From positions 32,530,474 through 32,594,473 of the forward strand of contig CM028325.1 of assembly GCA_016647705.1 (NCBI GenBank): DNA of 64,000 nt, given 5' to 3'. A model generated the notes under the pieces. It searched no databases. It was not told where the DNA came from and was given only the letters and a program-made list of their open reading frames with translations. Shown here piece after piece: positions 21,905 to 33,565 of this stretch. Source of the stretch: Eucommia ulmoides (Eukaryota > Streptophyta > Magnoliopsida > Garryales > Eucommiaceae). The position numbers and the translations under genes were made by a program. Positions within the stretch are counted from its first letter, which is position 1. Every line of letters begins with the position of its first letter.

Positions 21905-21994
21905 TGGTATAAGAACATACTTTTATGATTGAGTTTTAGTTGATGATATTATTTTCTTGTTTTGTTTTGCCTTTTGAAATAATAACCGCTTGAA

Positions 21995-23014
21995 ATGGAT
22001 CACGTCCGTTTGTTATTGTATTGGGGTGGTAGAATATTGGAAGGTACTGAATTCGGGATTAGTTACAGTACATCAGCTATAAAATCTTTGGTTGTCCATA
22101 AGGGAACAATCTTAGATGAATTAATTGAGATGATAAAACCGTGTGTTCTTGAGAATGAGACTGATGGGAATTTGAAACTGAAGTGTAGGATGCCGATGGC
22201 ACTTTTCGGGGCGAATTATAAATATACCCTATTTTCTATCGGGGATGACTCAGTATTAAATCAAGTACTTGAGTTACCACTTTACATGCCCTCGCTTCTT
22301 GCTGTTGAGGTGTATGTAGAGGTGGAACGAGCATTTGCTGATGGTTCGAATTTTTTCCCTGGAAGTGGTCATTTTACTAACTTATTGAGTCATAGTTTTA
22401 ATCCGTACAGTAGCCAATCTGATGGCCAATTTTTTGGCACCTTCCCCCAAGCAGTCCAGTCTAACTATATTGTCCCACCCCCTTACATTCCAGAACAATA
22501 TCATTCCCACAGTACTGCATCGACACATATTTAATGTAATATAATTTTTTTTTCTAGAGAGAACATGATCTACCACGTTAAAACTAGAAAGACTCTCATT
22601 GGGGGCCTGATCGCTCATGAAGTCACATTAGGTGATGACGCGAATTGCACATGTGGAAAGTATAAAATTTGGCGATATCCGTGCTCTCATATGCTTGTGG
22701 CCACCGAGTATAGTAGAGTTGATGCATTTCGCTATATTGCAGCTGAGTACACGATGACAAACCAATTGATGGCATGGGAGTCATCGTTTCGCCCGATTAT
22801 TCACGAGGACTATTGGCCAGAGACCAATTTTCCAAACCTTATTCCAGATCATGACAGACTTCGGGTTGTTCATCGTGGTCGACCAAATTCCACTCGCATT
22901 CAAAACGAGATGGATCAATCGCAGAGAACAATGACAAATCGTTGTGGTTTATGTTCTCAAACTGGACATGATAGGCGGAGGTGTCCATCCCGACCCCGTC
23001 ATACGCCCAATTAA
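21995..23014 (+). pseudogene. MULE-2 MURA-type transposase, catalytic core deleted
   Basis: 21995-22534 encodes an N-terminal MuDR/PB1-like part (MDHVRLLLYWGGRILEGTEF), ending in a Ser/Pro/Tyr-rich linker and TAA. 22565-23014 encodes the C-terminal part: a SWIM zinc finger with CTCGKYKIWRYPCSH (all four ligands present), then a zinc knuckle CGLCSQTGHDRRRC (CX2CX4HX4C). The DNA-binding and DDE catalytic regions that normally lie between are missing. A short T-rich stretch marks the join (22535-22564). Each half is free of stops. It could not catalyse transposition. Confidence 0.85.
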
Positions 23015-23199
23015 TCTTGTCGGTTCATTATAATTATGTTTATGCTACTTCATTTGTTTGTTATGTCAACTTTTATATATTATAAATTCCATGCACACAT
23101 TTCTTCATGATCAATGCTATATTTTGTTTATAAATATCATTAAATTTTAATTTCATACTAACAAATTTACCACAAGTGTTGACGGACCAAATTTCAACC

Positions 23200-25527
23200 A
23201 TGTCAATCCCTGGACCCGAAGATGTTTCAGTTCTACATATGCAGGCGCAACATAGGTCTGAAGTAGTATGGGCAACACAGGTAAATATTTAGACTATTGC
23301 ATTATATTAATTTTTATATTTCAGTTTTTAAAAAATTTAATGTTATTTATTGTGTCTTATTTAATGTTTCAGGATATTCGTTCTCTTGACTATCCTGGAT
23401 TCGATGGAGGAGAATGGAGAGAAAACGTTCCTCCTCAAATTATACAATTGATAGAATCAGTCGGTTTCTGCGGCCCGTTCAGGTTGTGGCCGAAGCGATT
23501 GGATAGGGCTCTCATAACTGCATTGGTAGAGAGATGGCATCCGGAAACCCACACTTTCCATCTACCCATCGGGGAGATGACCATCACATTACAGGACGTT
23601 GCCGTCTTGTTGGGGTTACCCGTGCATGGGAAACCGGTTATCGCCAATGAGCCAACGCGAGCGGGATCCGAATGGCAAGCGCTTTGCCTCCAGCTCCTTG
23701 GAATAGTACCACCAGAGGCACAGATTAGGAATGGGTGTTTGAAGCTCAAGTGGTGACGGAACACCTTTGCCGAAGTTCCTGAGGATGCCGACGAGGAAGT
23801 CATGCATTTCTACGCACGTGCGTATTGCTTGCTTATACTTGGCCAGATGTTGCTGCCTGATAAATCGCAGAACAGCGTCAGGCTAATCTACCTCCCATTG
23901 CTTAGTGACTTAACACCTAGCGTCAAGTATAGCTGGGGCAGTGCGACGCTTGCAGTCCTCTACCGCGAGCTATGTAAGGCGTCGAAGGCCAACACGAAAG
24001 ACATAGCCGGTTGTCTATTTTTGTTGGAGTGTTGGGCCTGGAAGCGGTTGTCGAGACTTCGACCTGAAGTTATCCATGAACCCCAGTATGACATCGCAAT
24101 CGCAGAGCTGGACTTCGGTAATGGTGTGATGTTCCCAACTACAACAAAGGGTGCTTGGTAACTAATTCGTATTTTATTTTTAATTTCATTTACCATGTAA
24201 TAAATATTTATTTATGGATATTAAACTTATGATTTATATGTTTGTTGTACAGGTGGACCCTCGAATTCAATTTAGAAAACTTACCGATGCATATTCTAGC
24301 GGTGTATCGCGATCAGTTAGATTGCTTGCAGAATGACGAGGTTACTTATTTATTTATATCAAAATTTAAATAAATTTATTTCTTTATTTATTTAAATAAA
24401 TTTATATTTTGTTTTGACAGGTTATTTGGATGCCCTATATCTTGTCGACTTTGCCTCCATATACTACAGATGGAGAAGATATATGGATAGCATCGCTACC
24501 TCTCATTTGTTTCGAGGTCGTCGAATACACGTATCCCCTGCGCGTGCTACGACAGTTTGGTTATCGCCAAGGGGTTCCTCAGCCGGTAATTATGGATCGG
24601 GACTTGCACAAAATGACTCGGCAAGGATACTTTGGTGTAAACTGGACTGAGAAGCACCACGCACATATAGTTGCGTGGAATAGACGACGAGCACCAGATG
24701 TGCGCAGATTTCAGCAAGGGATAGGGGTTGACCAAGGATACATGGATTGGTATTAAAGAATCACACGAAGGATCTTGGTCAACCCGGTGTACCGACCTGA
24801 GTTTGGGTATCTAGCAACGGGAGGACGAGTTGTGTTAGAAGTATGGCCCCCATTTGACTGTACCATCTGTTTAGTTATATGAGTTTGATTATATTGTTAT
24901 TATTCATGTATTAAATAACCAATTATATGTGTTTCGTAGGATACGGAGGTATCAAACCTGATACGCTTGAGTGATCTAACTCTGCAGTCGGGTACTGCGG
25001 AATCAGGTATTGCATTGGCTCATGCCATCAATGATGGCACCATTGGGAAGATGCACCGAGGAGTACCACGCCATGTGGCACTTGACGTTCCTCCATCTCC
25101 GCAGCCTGCACATCAGTCTCCTCGTCAGCAATGGACTTCTGATGCCTACTATCCAGATAGTGTGGGTGATGTCGGACCATCTACATCATACAACATGGGT
25201 GCTTATGACGGACCATCTAGCACGTACGGATTGGGTGACGGTGCTGGGCCTTCCGACGTGTACCAGATGCACGACCCTTATTCGCATGGGCCATTGCAGC
25301 TGTCATCTTCATTCTTCACTCCTGCGATGGACGAAATTGTCTCAACTTCAAGCGTGAATCCTCCAATGGCATTTGTCCAACCGACAAGATTGGAAAGACA
25401 AGTGTCACCGGTGCCATGGTTGGGGGACGATGGACAAGTTACACAGCTTCATGACGAGGTTGAGGAACCTCTAATTGCTCAACGCCGAGGGTGGAGGAAC
25501 GTCCGACGTAGGCCTTGTGGTACATAG
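23200..25527 (+). pseudogene. Plant-mobile-domain (MAIN-like/PP7-long-form-like) gene of MULE-2
   Basis: Exon 1 is 23200-23280 (MSIPGPEDVSVLHMQAQHRS). Exon 2 is 23373 to about 24158, with WHPETHTFHLPIGEMTITLQ and DVAVLLGLPVHGKPV, the hallmark PMD motif. Exon 3 is about 24253-24339 and exon 4 about 24421-24840. Exon 5 (24940-25527) is a Ser/Pro/Gly-rich tail ending RRPCGT. Stops: TGA at 23754 (LKLKW-stop-RNTFAEVP) and TAA near 24755 (YMDWY-stop-RITRR). All introns keep GT-AG ends. PMD proteins such as MAIN and MAIL1 act in the nucleus in gene and transposon silencing. Transposon copies are common; what this one does is unknown. Confidence 0.85.
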
Positions 25528-26189
25528 TTAGTTAAATAGTAGATAGTTTAAGTATAGGATTGTAAATACAATTTTTTGTAAATAATCCTTTTTTTTTTTA
25601 ACGTTTGTAGAGGTTAAAAAGTTGTTAATCTACCGTACATATTTATTATTCTTGAATTTGAAAGAAAATTTTTTGAAGGTAGACATGATATAGACAAGGT
25701 ATAACAAACGCAATACATAACAAAGACAATACATAAAAATTAAAGTACATAATATCACGAAAAATAGTTGTCAAAAAAATATTAAAGTAACAAACTAACT
25801 AAGAAATTAAACAAGTAATCTAACAAATTAAATTAACTAACTACTTAACAAATTAAATAAGTAAAGTAAATAACAAACAGATTAACTAAATAATAATTTA
25901 TTTAAATTTTGAGATGTTAAAGTTCCTAATTTTAATTAAATAACTAAATTAATAAATTAAATTAACAAAATAACTTAAAAAATAAATTAACTAAATTAAT
26001 TATAAATTAAGTAAAAAATATAATAATCAAATTAACAAATATATTAAAATTACCTGAAAATCCGAGAGATGAAAGAATTGTAAGAAGGGGTCGGTTGGAG
26101 AAGGTTGAGAGATGAAAGAGTTTCAAACAGTTGCGGAAGGGGAAGGGATTAGATTTGGCGGATTTTTTTTATTTTATTTTTTTTAAGAT
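25528..26189. other. AT-rich right subterminal region of MULE-2
   Basis: No gene. 25790-26050 read in reverse resembles the left subterminal intron DNA (TTAGTTAGTTTAATTTGTTA-like runs of 19740-19880). On the minus strand a donor-like TTTTCAG|GTAATTTTAATA (about 26053) mirrors the left-end donor at 19500. The inverted repeat of this element therefore reaches past the hairpins into exon/intron-like DNA. Confidence 0.5.
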
Positions 26190-26554
26190 GGATGGTCCCG
26201 GGGTTGGTAACCCCGTGACCCGTCAGCCGCCGGAGCTGCTGTCGACGGCGACGGCAGCTGTCCGGCATAACATCCCGGGATGGTCACAGCTGAAGCTTGC
26301 ACAAGCTGTGCAAGCTTCAACTGCTTGCACAAGCGGCTAGCGGCTAGCCACTTGTGCAAGCGACTATAGCTTAGGTCCCGGGGTTGGTAACCCCGGGACT
26401 ATTTGTCCAAAAAAAAAAAATTAATAAAATAAAATAATTCGAAAATTCTGGGGTTACCAACCCCGAAATACGTGGATTCCGTAATTAAGTTAGAATAAAT
26501 CTGTTATCAGAATTTTTTTTTTTTTTTTTTTATATTTATTAGGTAAAGAACTCC
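26190..26554 (-). repeat. MULE-2 right terminal repeat with hairpins
   Basis: Hairpins: CGGGGTTGGTAACCCCG at 26199-26215; GAAGCTTGCACA (26292-26303) with inverse 26307-26318; CTTGCACAAG (26324-26333) with inverse 26351-26360 enclosing GGCTAGC repeats; 10-base arms TCCCGGGGTT at 26376-26398; and a diverged copy at about 26448-26465. The outer part mirrors 18963-19170. The HindIII-like hairpins have no counterpart at the left end. Confidence 0.85.
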
Positions 26555-26580
26555 CTAATTATGCATCAAATTTTAACAAC

Positions 26581-26730
26581 CATTACTAGTCGCTAAAGCC
26601 TTGTAAGCACTAAGCAATCGATGTCGAAACGTCGCCGGAGCAGTTCCCTTTCAACATCGCGGGTCTCTCCGAAGGTTCTCTTCAATAGGCGCCGAAGACA
26701 GGATCTCTATATCAATTAAGGTTAGAGACG
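26581..26730 (-). pseudogene. Fragment of the small basic-protein gene family (cf. 56383-56853)
   Basis: Contains GTCGAAACGTCGCCGG, TCTCTCCGAAGGTTCTC and GCGCCGAAGACA. It is collinear with 33145-33300 and with the 3' half of the intact gene at 56383-56853. Same strand as the kinase copies. Only a C-terminal piece remains. Confidence 0.6.
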
Positions 26731-26890
26731 ATCCTCTTTACATACAGTTCTGTTCATGTTGAATTAAACCTTCTAAAAATAGCAATAAATAGATATTTAC
26801 AGAGGGAAATGATTTTTACAGCAATAAATTCTCTCTTTATGGAAAATCTTCTGATAAAAAAGTGGAAGTCTCTGTAAACGAAGTTCTTGG

Positions 26891-28905
26891 TCAAAAGGAG
26901 GCCGGCCTTGGTGGAATTTGAAGGGACTGAAGGCTACCTTCCAACATCTCCAGTGCCTTCCTTATCGACGGTCTATCTGAAGGATTTGTTTGGATGCACC
27001 ATAAACTCACCAAAATCATTTTCTTCACGGTTTCCTCTTGATCTTCTTCAATCCCAACTCCTTCGACTCTTAGATTTCCCCCAAATTCGATATACTTATA
27101 GATCCAATCCGGAAAATACATTTCACTCGTAGTTGTGGATCCCCCTCCAAAATTGATTCTGTCTTTCGTTCCTGCCATTTCTAGCACCATCATTCCGTAG
27201 CTGTAGACATCAGATTTGTGGGAAACTCCTCCCAAAATCCTTAAGAAAACTTCGGGTGCAATGTATCCGATCGTTCCTCTTGCATCCAACATCGATAAAA
27301 TACTCTCCTTCCTCTGGCAAAGCTTAGCAAGCCCGAAATCTGCGATTTTAGGGCAAAAATTTTGGTCGAGGAGAATATTGTGAGGTTTAATGTCGAAATG
27401 AACGATCCATGTGTTGCAGCCTTGGTGTAGATACTCCAAACCTCGAGCGATTCCAACTGAAATCTCATACAGCGTTTTCCAATGTAATGGAGGACTTTTG
27501 TCTTGAGGTCCGTCGTTGCATATGAACTTGTCTAAGGATCCGTTTGGCATGAACTCGTATATCAAAACTCTTTTTGTCCCCTTATAACAGAAACCCAGTA
27601 GAGTAACGACATTGACATGAGAAGTTCTGCTAATGCTGGCAACTTCGTTGATGAATTCCTCTCCTTTTCCTTTCATTTTGCTCAAAATCTTGACAGCGAC
27701 GAGACGGCCGTCTGGTAGTTTTCCTTTGAAAACACTGCCGAATCCTCCTTGGCCTAGTTTTTCCGAGAACGAGTTTGTCATTTTCTTGATTTCTGGGAAA
27801 TTGTAACATTTTGGAACGAGAGATCCGTAGCTCTTTATTAGGTCTTCAATGTCTCGATCACTTGTGCTTTTATGCTTCCAGCATGCCATTGCTCTAAATA
27901 ATGAGTTTTGTCTTCTGATAAGCCTGGATATATAAAGGTTGTAGATTGGTCAATGGTCACGAATCAATTATAAAAACGTGATATGTGCAGTATAATGTTT
28001 GGGCGAGTCTTCTCCCAATATTGGTAGGTCCTGTAATTGGTCAATTTTTTAAAGAAGATCGGCAAGTGTCTTTTGTCATCTTCTGCCATCATTATTGAAT
28101 GGAGAGGTGAAAACATTGAACGCAGCCTTCGTTGATTTGCGGCCGTTGTAAGTCAGAGGAAAAATTCATATTTCTCTCCATCCTCTGCCTATGAAATGGC
28201 AGAGTTTCTGAAGCACATGTACATCTCAAAATTGAAGAAGAGCGAGATGTAAATCATTTCATTTTATCTCTCATAATATTTGTTTTGTTTTATCCATTTA
28301 CACGCTTCCGCACAACAAAAATTAATTGAAATCGTAACATATGACTTGCATATAATGGTTGGAAACTTGAAACGGAGTCTTAATGCAAAATTAATGATCG
28401 CATTTATCTTGTAAAATTAATGTAATTAAGGTTTTGTGGAAGCAAGTAAGATCGTGGACTCTTTCCAAATTAAAAGATTCATAGCTAGAAGCTAAAAGAG
28501 AAAATTTGAAATCATCCAAACAAGAAATAAGGGGCCACATACCAGTTCCAGTACCGCAGACAAGTCGGTAGGGTCGATCCGAACAAAAGCAAATGAACGA
28601 ATCGGAGGTCAAATTGGAGGTTGTATTATGCCCACATCGTCCTTCAGAGTGAACGCACCGACTGCATTCTCCATCATTGGATCTCCACCTCCGCTCAAAA
28701 CTGCTATCAATAGCCTGTCTTAAATCACTCACTGTTGCCGAAACGCTCGATAGGGCCGCGGCATACGTCTGATTTACTGGAACCGAGATGTTGATATCAC
28801 AGCTCGAGTTAAACCTGGACGAATTTGCCGGTACAAAATAGCCCTTTCTTCTGGTCCTATTCCCGGCGCATTCGAATTGATTTCGAATGGATTGGTTCAA
28901 GTTGT
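26891..28905 (-). pseudogene. LRK10L-like receptor kinase copy 1, truncated, membrane segment lost
   Basis: 26891-27889 is a 332-codon open kinase frame. It has GQGGFGSVF, the ATP-site Lys in LVAVKIL, VHFDIKPHNILLD (non-RD type with Phe for Arg), ADFGLAKL and APEVF. Upstream, 28391-28905 keeps the C-terminal half of the extracellular domain ([12 protein letters not shown] to CGTGTG, Cys-rich). Compared with copy 2 it has lost the start codon, signal peptide and first about 140 codons at a C9 tract (28910). It also lost the donor of the 33-bp exon and about 64 bases encoding the transmembrane helix (near 27920). The kinase domain alone is intact, so a soluble kinase from MACWKHKSTS is possible but unproven. 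Confidence 0.85.
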
Positions 28906-30559
28906 GTTCCCCCCCCCACCCAACAAACAAAAATAAATAAATAGGGGATTGAGTGTTTGTTTAGTATTTCTGTGTTTAATTTTTTGTTTGTTCCTTACAA
29001 ATTTAAAATGAAAATAAATTACGAGAGAAGAAAATAAAAACAAAATCTCGATGAATTTTCAGATTTGTAGTGTGAAAAAATGGTAAATGATAAAAAAAAA
29101 AAAAAAAAAAAAAAAATGTTGATTAGCTAAATACATAAACAAAATAAAGCTTAAGACAGAAAAACTTATTTTAGCTCTATTTAATCTTACTAATATTTGT
29201 AAGACATATATTCAACGAACATATTTAAAAGAAAAAAGAAAAAAATCCTTGATTGATGAGACCATACGTTCAATGATTTATCAATTAGAAAGTAGGAGCG
29301 TAAAATTTTGAGACGAGAATTTCTTTTCCAGAAACCTCAGTAATTTTATTTGATTCATCAATTCTATTCAAATTAATCACAAACATCAATAGAAATATAT
29401 TACTCGTTTGGAGGGAATGATATGGATTTGGTATATTTTCTAACCAAACTTGGTGATTGTTGCATGGATTTATTGCATTCCTTGTTGGGAAAAATCAGCA
29501 ATTAATTAAAAGGGCACTGACCGAGTACTTTCTTTTTGAGATTTTAATAACTGATTACATCCGCTTGTTTTATTTTGCACCAATCACTATTTTTAGGAAT
29601 TCGTGGACTAATTTACCCCTCATTAATAAGCGGTTACATTCTTTACACTACTTTCAGTTTTTATTAATCCTAAAAAACATGAAAACAAATATGATTACTT
29701 CCAATAAAAAAAAAGTTTGAACATGAAATATGCGATTTTATTATGAATTTATTGTTGAAAAATAATTTTTTTACACAATAATTATCGGGGAATCGTAATC
29801 TTTAAAATGAGATATTAATCATTTTTTTTTTAAAGATGTAAATCATATTTCATGTAAATGTTACATATAATATCTTATAGTTCGTGTGTCACCAAATGTT
29901 GAATGTAACACTCTGTGATTGATGTTAATTTTTTTTTGGGAGTTTTAAATTGAGATGCATGTGAATATTATATATAACATTAACATCACTATATTTTGTG
30001 TTCCCCATGAATGTTGAATATAACATCCAATGTAATAGAAAATAACATTAATTAATATTGATAATAAAACAAATTATATGCGTGTTGAATGTAACATGAC
30101 TTACTGATAAAGGTGAATTTGATGTTAAATGTAACGCATGAAAACTGAAAATTCTAGAAGTACCTTATTAAATGTAACATGAAATATGAAAACTAAAATT
30201 AATATAACGAAATAGAGAATTTGATATCATTTCGTAGATCTTATTTAGACGAATTCGAATATATAATTAGATTGTGAAAAAAAAAATGTGTACAATAATA
30301 GTTATTTTGATTTTAATAAAATAACTTTATTGAGTATGGAAACTATCCATCTCTATAAACTCGCAAAAGGTAAATCTGTAATCTGGCAACCGAAGGTTTT
30401 TGAATATGGGATCAAATGGTTTGTGAAAACTTTCGGGTGGGAGTTATTGGTTTATTATATACTAATTGGCATTTATCGGTAATAGGTAATTACTTTTAGG
30501 CTTATTACGTAATTTTTCCATAATTAAATTTATTTTTTCTATTTATGTGATTAAAATAG
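28906..30559. other. Duplication-arm edge and AT-rich intergenic DNA
   Basis: 28930-29330 matches the upstream flank of copy 2 (36541-36770 and 37465-37650), which defines the right end of arm 1. 29330-29800 holds nothing recognised; the small plus frame at 29457-29720 has no support. Confidence 0.55.
29820..30315. repeat. Dispersed repeat shared with 45700-46095
   Basis: Shared text includes GATCTTATTTAGA, GAATATATAATT and CAATAATAGTTATTTT. Both copies are dotted with ATGTAACAT. Non-coding, with divergence roughly 20-25 percent by eye. Confidence 0.6.
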
Positions 30560-30928
30560 GATTACTAATTTCAACACCCATAAATATTAACCAAAATAAA
30601 GCAAATAATAAATAAAACGGGAGCACGATTTTTACGTGAAAAACCCGAAAGCAAGAAAAAATCTATAGGTCCAAAGTTCGATATCAACTTGCATTATTAT
30701 AAAAATAGTGGGATTACAATTATTCACACTTTTAAGATAAAACTCTTGGATCACCACATGAACATCACCGAAAATGGTGGATTCAACAAGAAACAATAAA
30801 TAAGGGTATAGAGAGAAATACTGAATCACAAATCAAGACCGATGGAAACGAAGTACTTGATGCCAAAAACAAACCCTTGAAATTTCAGTCCAAACGGAAA
30901 TAGAATGGTATCGTCAAGACGAAGTTGT

Positions 30929-31009
<81 letters not shown>

Positions 31010-31310
31010 CGTATGTATTCTCAAAAAAACCCCAAAAAAAAGGTTGTTACTTTCTTTTTTATTAGCCTGGTCTCGCAGGCTGCAAGAAGTAGCCTAGTAA
31101 GCCTATTTTTCCTTTTATTATGCCCCGATGGGCCTGGGTTAGGTCCACACACATGGGCTGCTACCCAACAAATCTCTCCCTTCAACTCATGTGGAGAGAT
31201 GCAAGAGACCTGCTCTCTCTTTGCAACTCTCATGCCTCTGTCTCAGAAGAACTTTTATCATCATATCTGAACCGTTCTCATCTGTGTATATGTTCTTTAG
31301 ATGTACCAAC
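30560..31310 (-). mobile_element. Copia LTR with the 3' end of pol
   Basis: On the minus strand 31310-31230 reads DENGSDMIKVLLRQRHESCK, the end of a Copia reverse transcriptase/RNase H frame. A polypurine tract (AAGGGAGAGAT, about 31190) follows, and the LTR starts TGTTGGGTAGCAGCCCAT at 31176. The LTR runs on through a CT/AT microsatellite and ACGTAAAAATCGTGCTCCC, typical of Copia U5, to about 30560. The rest of the element is missing, so it is a 3' remnant. Confidence 0.7.
30932..31006 (+). repeat. Compound microsatellite (TC)n(TA)n
   Basis: (CT) 30932-30970 is followed by (AT) to 31006, inside the Copia LTR. Frames over it are artefacts. Confidence 0.95.
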
Positions 31311-31799
31311 TTCATATTCAACACATTATAAATCTAATAGTACCTCACATATGTTTGGATCTTGAATGAAACGTTGAATTCTTTGAAAGATGAATGGCAT
31401 TCTGACTATCGTAGTAAAGGTAAGGGAAACGGAAATAACACAATTACAATAACTACCCTTAAAGTTTTCTAATATTTTATTTTGTATTCTTATTTTTAAT
31501 TTTTGAACAATTTTGAGCTAGGATTGAAAATGACCGAATTACCCTTACTAAAACGTTGACTGTTAAGCTAGACTTAATAGAGAGGTCAATTTGGAACAAA
31601 AATCAAATGTGAAGGACCAAAATTGTCAACTTCCAAATCTGATAGACCAATTGAGCACCCATGCGATTTGTCGGGGACCAAAAAGGTCATCATCTCATAA
31701 ATGTTTGATAGCTTTAAGTGAGAAATGCTAAAAAAAAATGAGAGACACAAATGTTACTTCAAATTTAAGTGGTTGTTTTATTTATTTATTTTTTATTTT
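31311..31799. other. Intergenic, nothing recognised
   Basis: AT-rich DNA without coding frames. 31540-31690 has phrases such as GACCAATTGAGCACCCATG typical of old TIR-element ends, but no partner was found. Confidence 0.4.
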
Positions 31800-31886
31800 T
31801 TATTTTTATCAAATACATTTAATTTGATAAATACTTAATGTATTCAATTTTAAATGTTAAATTATGGTATGGAACCAGCACTTAGG

Positions 31887-32918
31887 GTATATTTGATAAC
31901 CACTTAATTTTTTAGTGCTGAAAAATTTAAGTACTCAATTTTAAGTGCTGAAATTTTAAGTGCTAAAAATACCAAAAGTTTAATTGATAAACTTAAAATT
32001 TTAAGTGCTGAAAATTCAATTGTTGATTTTTTATTTTTATTTTTTTTTGTTTGATAAATGCAAAATTTGAAGACTGAAAATTATTTAATTTACATAACTA
32101 TATATATCATTCAATCAAAATAATTTTATTTTGTGTTATATTTTATGTTTTTTAGTTTTGTTTTCTATTTTTTTTTTTTGAGTTTTTATTGTTTTGGTTT
32201 TAGTTTACTATTTTGTGTTTTGTTTATTATATTATTGCTTGTGATTTTCTTTTCTTTTTTCCATATTATTTTGTGTTTCCTATATTTTTCTTTTATGATT
32301 TTCTTTTATTAATTTTTGGGTTCTATTTTTATTTTATTTGATTCTTTCATTTTCTATTATTATTATTTTTTTTACTTTTTACTTTCTAATTCTTTGCTTT
32401 TGATTTATTTTCCTATCTTATATTTTTTTTTTTACTTTTTTTCTGTTTTTGCTTCTTTTGAATCAAAATAGAAAATAAGATATTTAAAAAAATGAAAAAT
32501 AAACAAAGTAAAAAAAAAATTGAAAAAAAATTGAAAAAAAATCAAACTGAAAAATGAAAATTTTAAAATTTAATATTAAAAAAAACTAAAGAAAAAAAAA
32601 ATAAGAAAATAATATTTTATAATATTGATCAATAAATTCATAAAAAAATAATAATAATATCAAATCAATTGATTAAAAAAATTCAACAATTTTGATATTA
32701 TTATTAATAAATAAATAAATAACTTAAAATTAAAATTTTCATTGAAATACCCCCACAAAATTAAGTAAAATATGTTTTGCTTTATTTTTTATTTATATTT
32801 TGACTTAATTTTTAAGTTAACTTAATTAATTAAATTATTTGAATTATATTTATTAGACAAATTTAATTAATTAAGTGTTTAATATAATAAATTTTAAGTG
32901 CTTAATATAAACTGTTAG
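31887..32918. mobile_element. AT-rich insertion in duplication arm 2, MITE/TIR-like
   Basis: Arm 1 (18790-18840) runs directly across this point, while arm 2 holds about 1.03 kb extra. The left end reads GGGTATATTTGATAACCACTTAA and the inverted right end GTTTATATTAAGCACTTAA, a weak terminal inverted repeat. The target duplication is not clear (TTA or CTA at the edges). There are long A/T runs and no gene. Confidence 0.55.
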
Positions 32919-33124
32919 TCTATGCTTATTGGGATATTTAGAAATTAAATTCGGTTTAATATTTATTTAGTGGTTATTGTGTTTAGATAATCAAAATTAA
33001 AATGGAGAGTCCATCATCTATGAAGAAAGTGTTAAAAGTGCAATGAACATGAAATATCAAAGTGTAATAAGGTCTTGATTGATTACTCCTATTATTTATT
33101 TCTTTCCTGATTATCCATGAAATT

Positions 33125-33345
33125 TTAACAGGCATTTCTGGTCGCCAAACCCTTGTATGCAATCGATGCCGGAACGTCGCCGGCACGGCGGAGCCACAAC
33201 CTCCACCTGCATAAGTAGTTCTCTGTTATAGCCGTCTTTCGACATCTCGGGCCTCTCCGGAGGTTCTCTCTTCAATCAGCGTCGAAGACACGATCAATGA
33301 TCTCTTTTCTCTTCTCTGGAGAATCATGCCGAATGCCCATCTTTT
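33125..33345 (-). pseudogene. Fragment of the small basic-protein gene family (second copy)
   Basis: The minus strand reads PATFRHRLHTRVWRPEMPVK, matching SATFRQRLRRRAWRPALLTI at the end of the intact gene at 56383-56853. The match runs on through TCTCTTTTCTCTTC. It lies downstream of kinase copy 2, as 26581-26730 lies downstream of copy 1, so the arrangement predates the duplication. Confidence 0.7.
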
Positions 33346-33565
33346 CGCTAGATCAATTAAGGAGAGAGTTCTGTTCATATTGTTCTTGCAATTTATTCAT
33401 CAGCTGCTCACGTGATAAGTTCAATTTTCCTAAGGATTGAAGCTTTGGCAAAGAAGTTTCACCGTTCCACTTTTTCGTGTTTCTTATGAATTAGACCTTC
33501 TAAAAACAGCAATAAATAGATCTTTACAGGGAGAAAGGATTTTTACAGCAATAAACTCTATCTCT

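Larger units (their letters stand above)
18963..26554 (+). mobile_element. MULE-2: Mutator-like element with transposase remnant and plant-mobile-domain gene
   Basis: Ends are GGAGTTCTTTACGTAATAAA and, inverted, GGAGTTCTTTACCTAATAAA. CTAATTAT flanks both sides (18955-18962 and 26555-26562), an exact 8-bp duplication that extends to 9 bp if a shared G is counted. Long, hairpin-rich terminal repeats, a 257-bp tandem array, a core-deleted MURA gene and a PMD gene fill the 7.6 kb, all reading on the plus strand. MULEs carrying PMD/MAIN-like genes are known in plants. It sits in arm 1 of the kinase duplication; arm 2 has the empty site near 33030, so the insertion is younger than the duplication. 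Confidence 0.92.

Noticed and set aside
29457-29720. 87-codon plus-strand frame
   Set aside because: No homologous features, no splice or promoter signals, AT-rich composition; probably chance.
31021-31365. Frames on both strands over the Copia LTR
   Set aside because: They overlap the LTR start and polypurine tract. Only the short minus-strand pol end is real.
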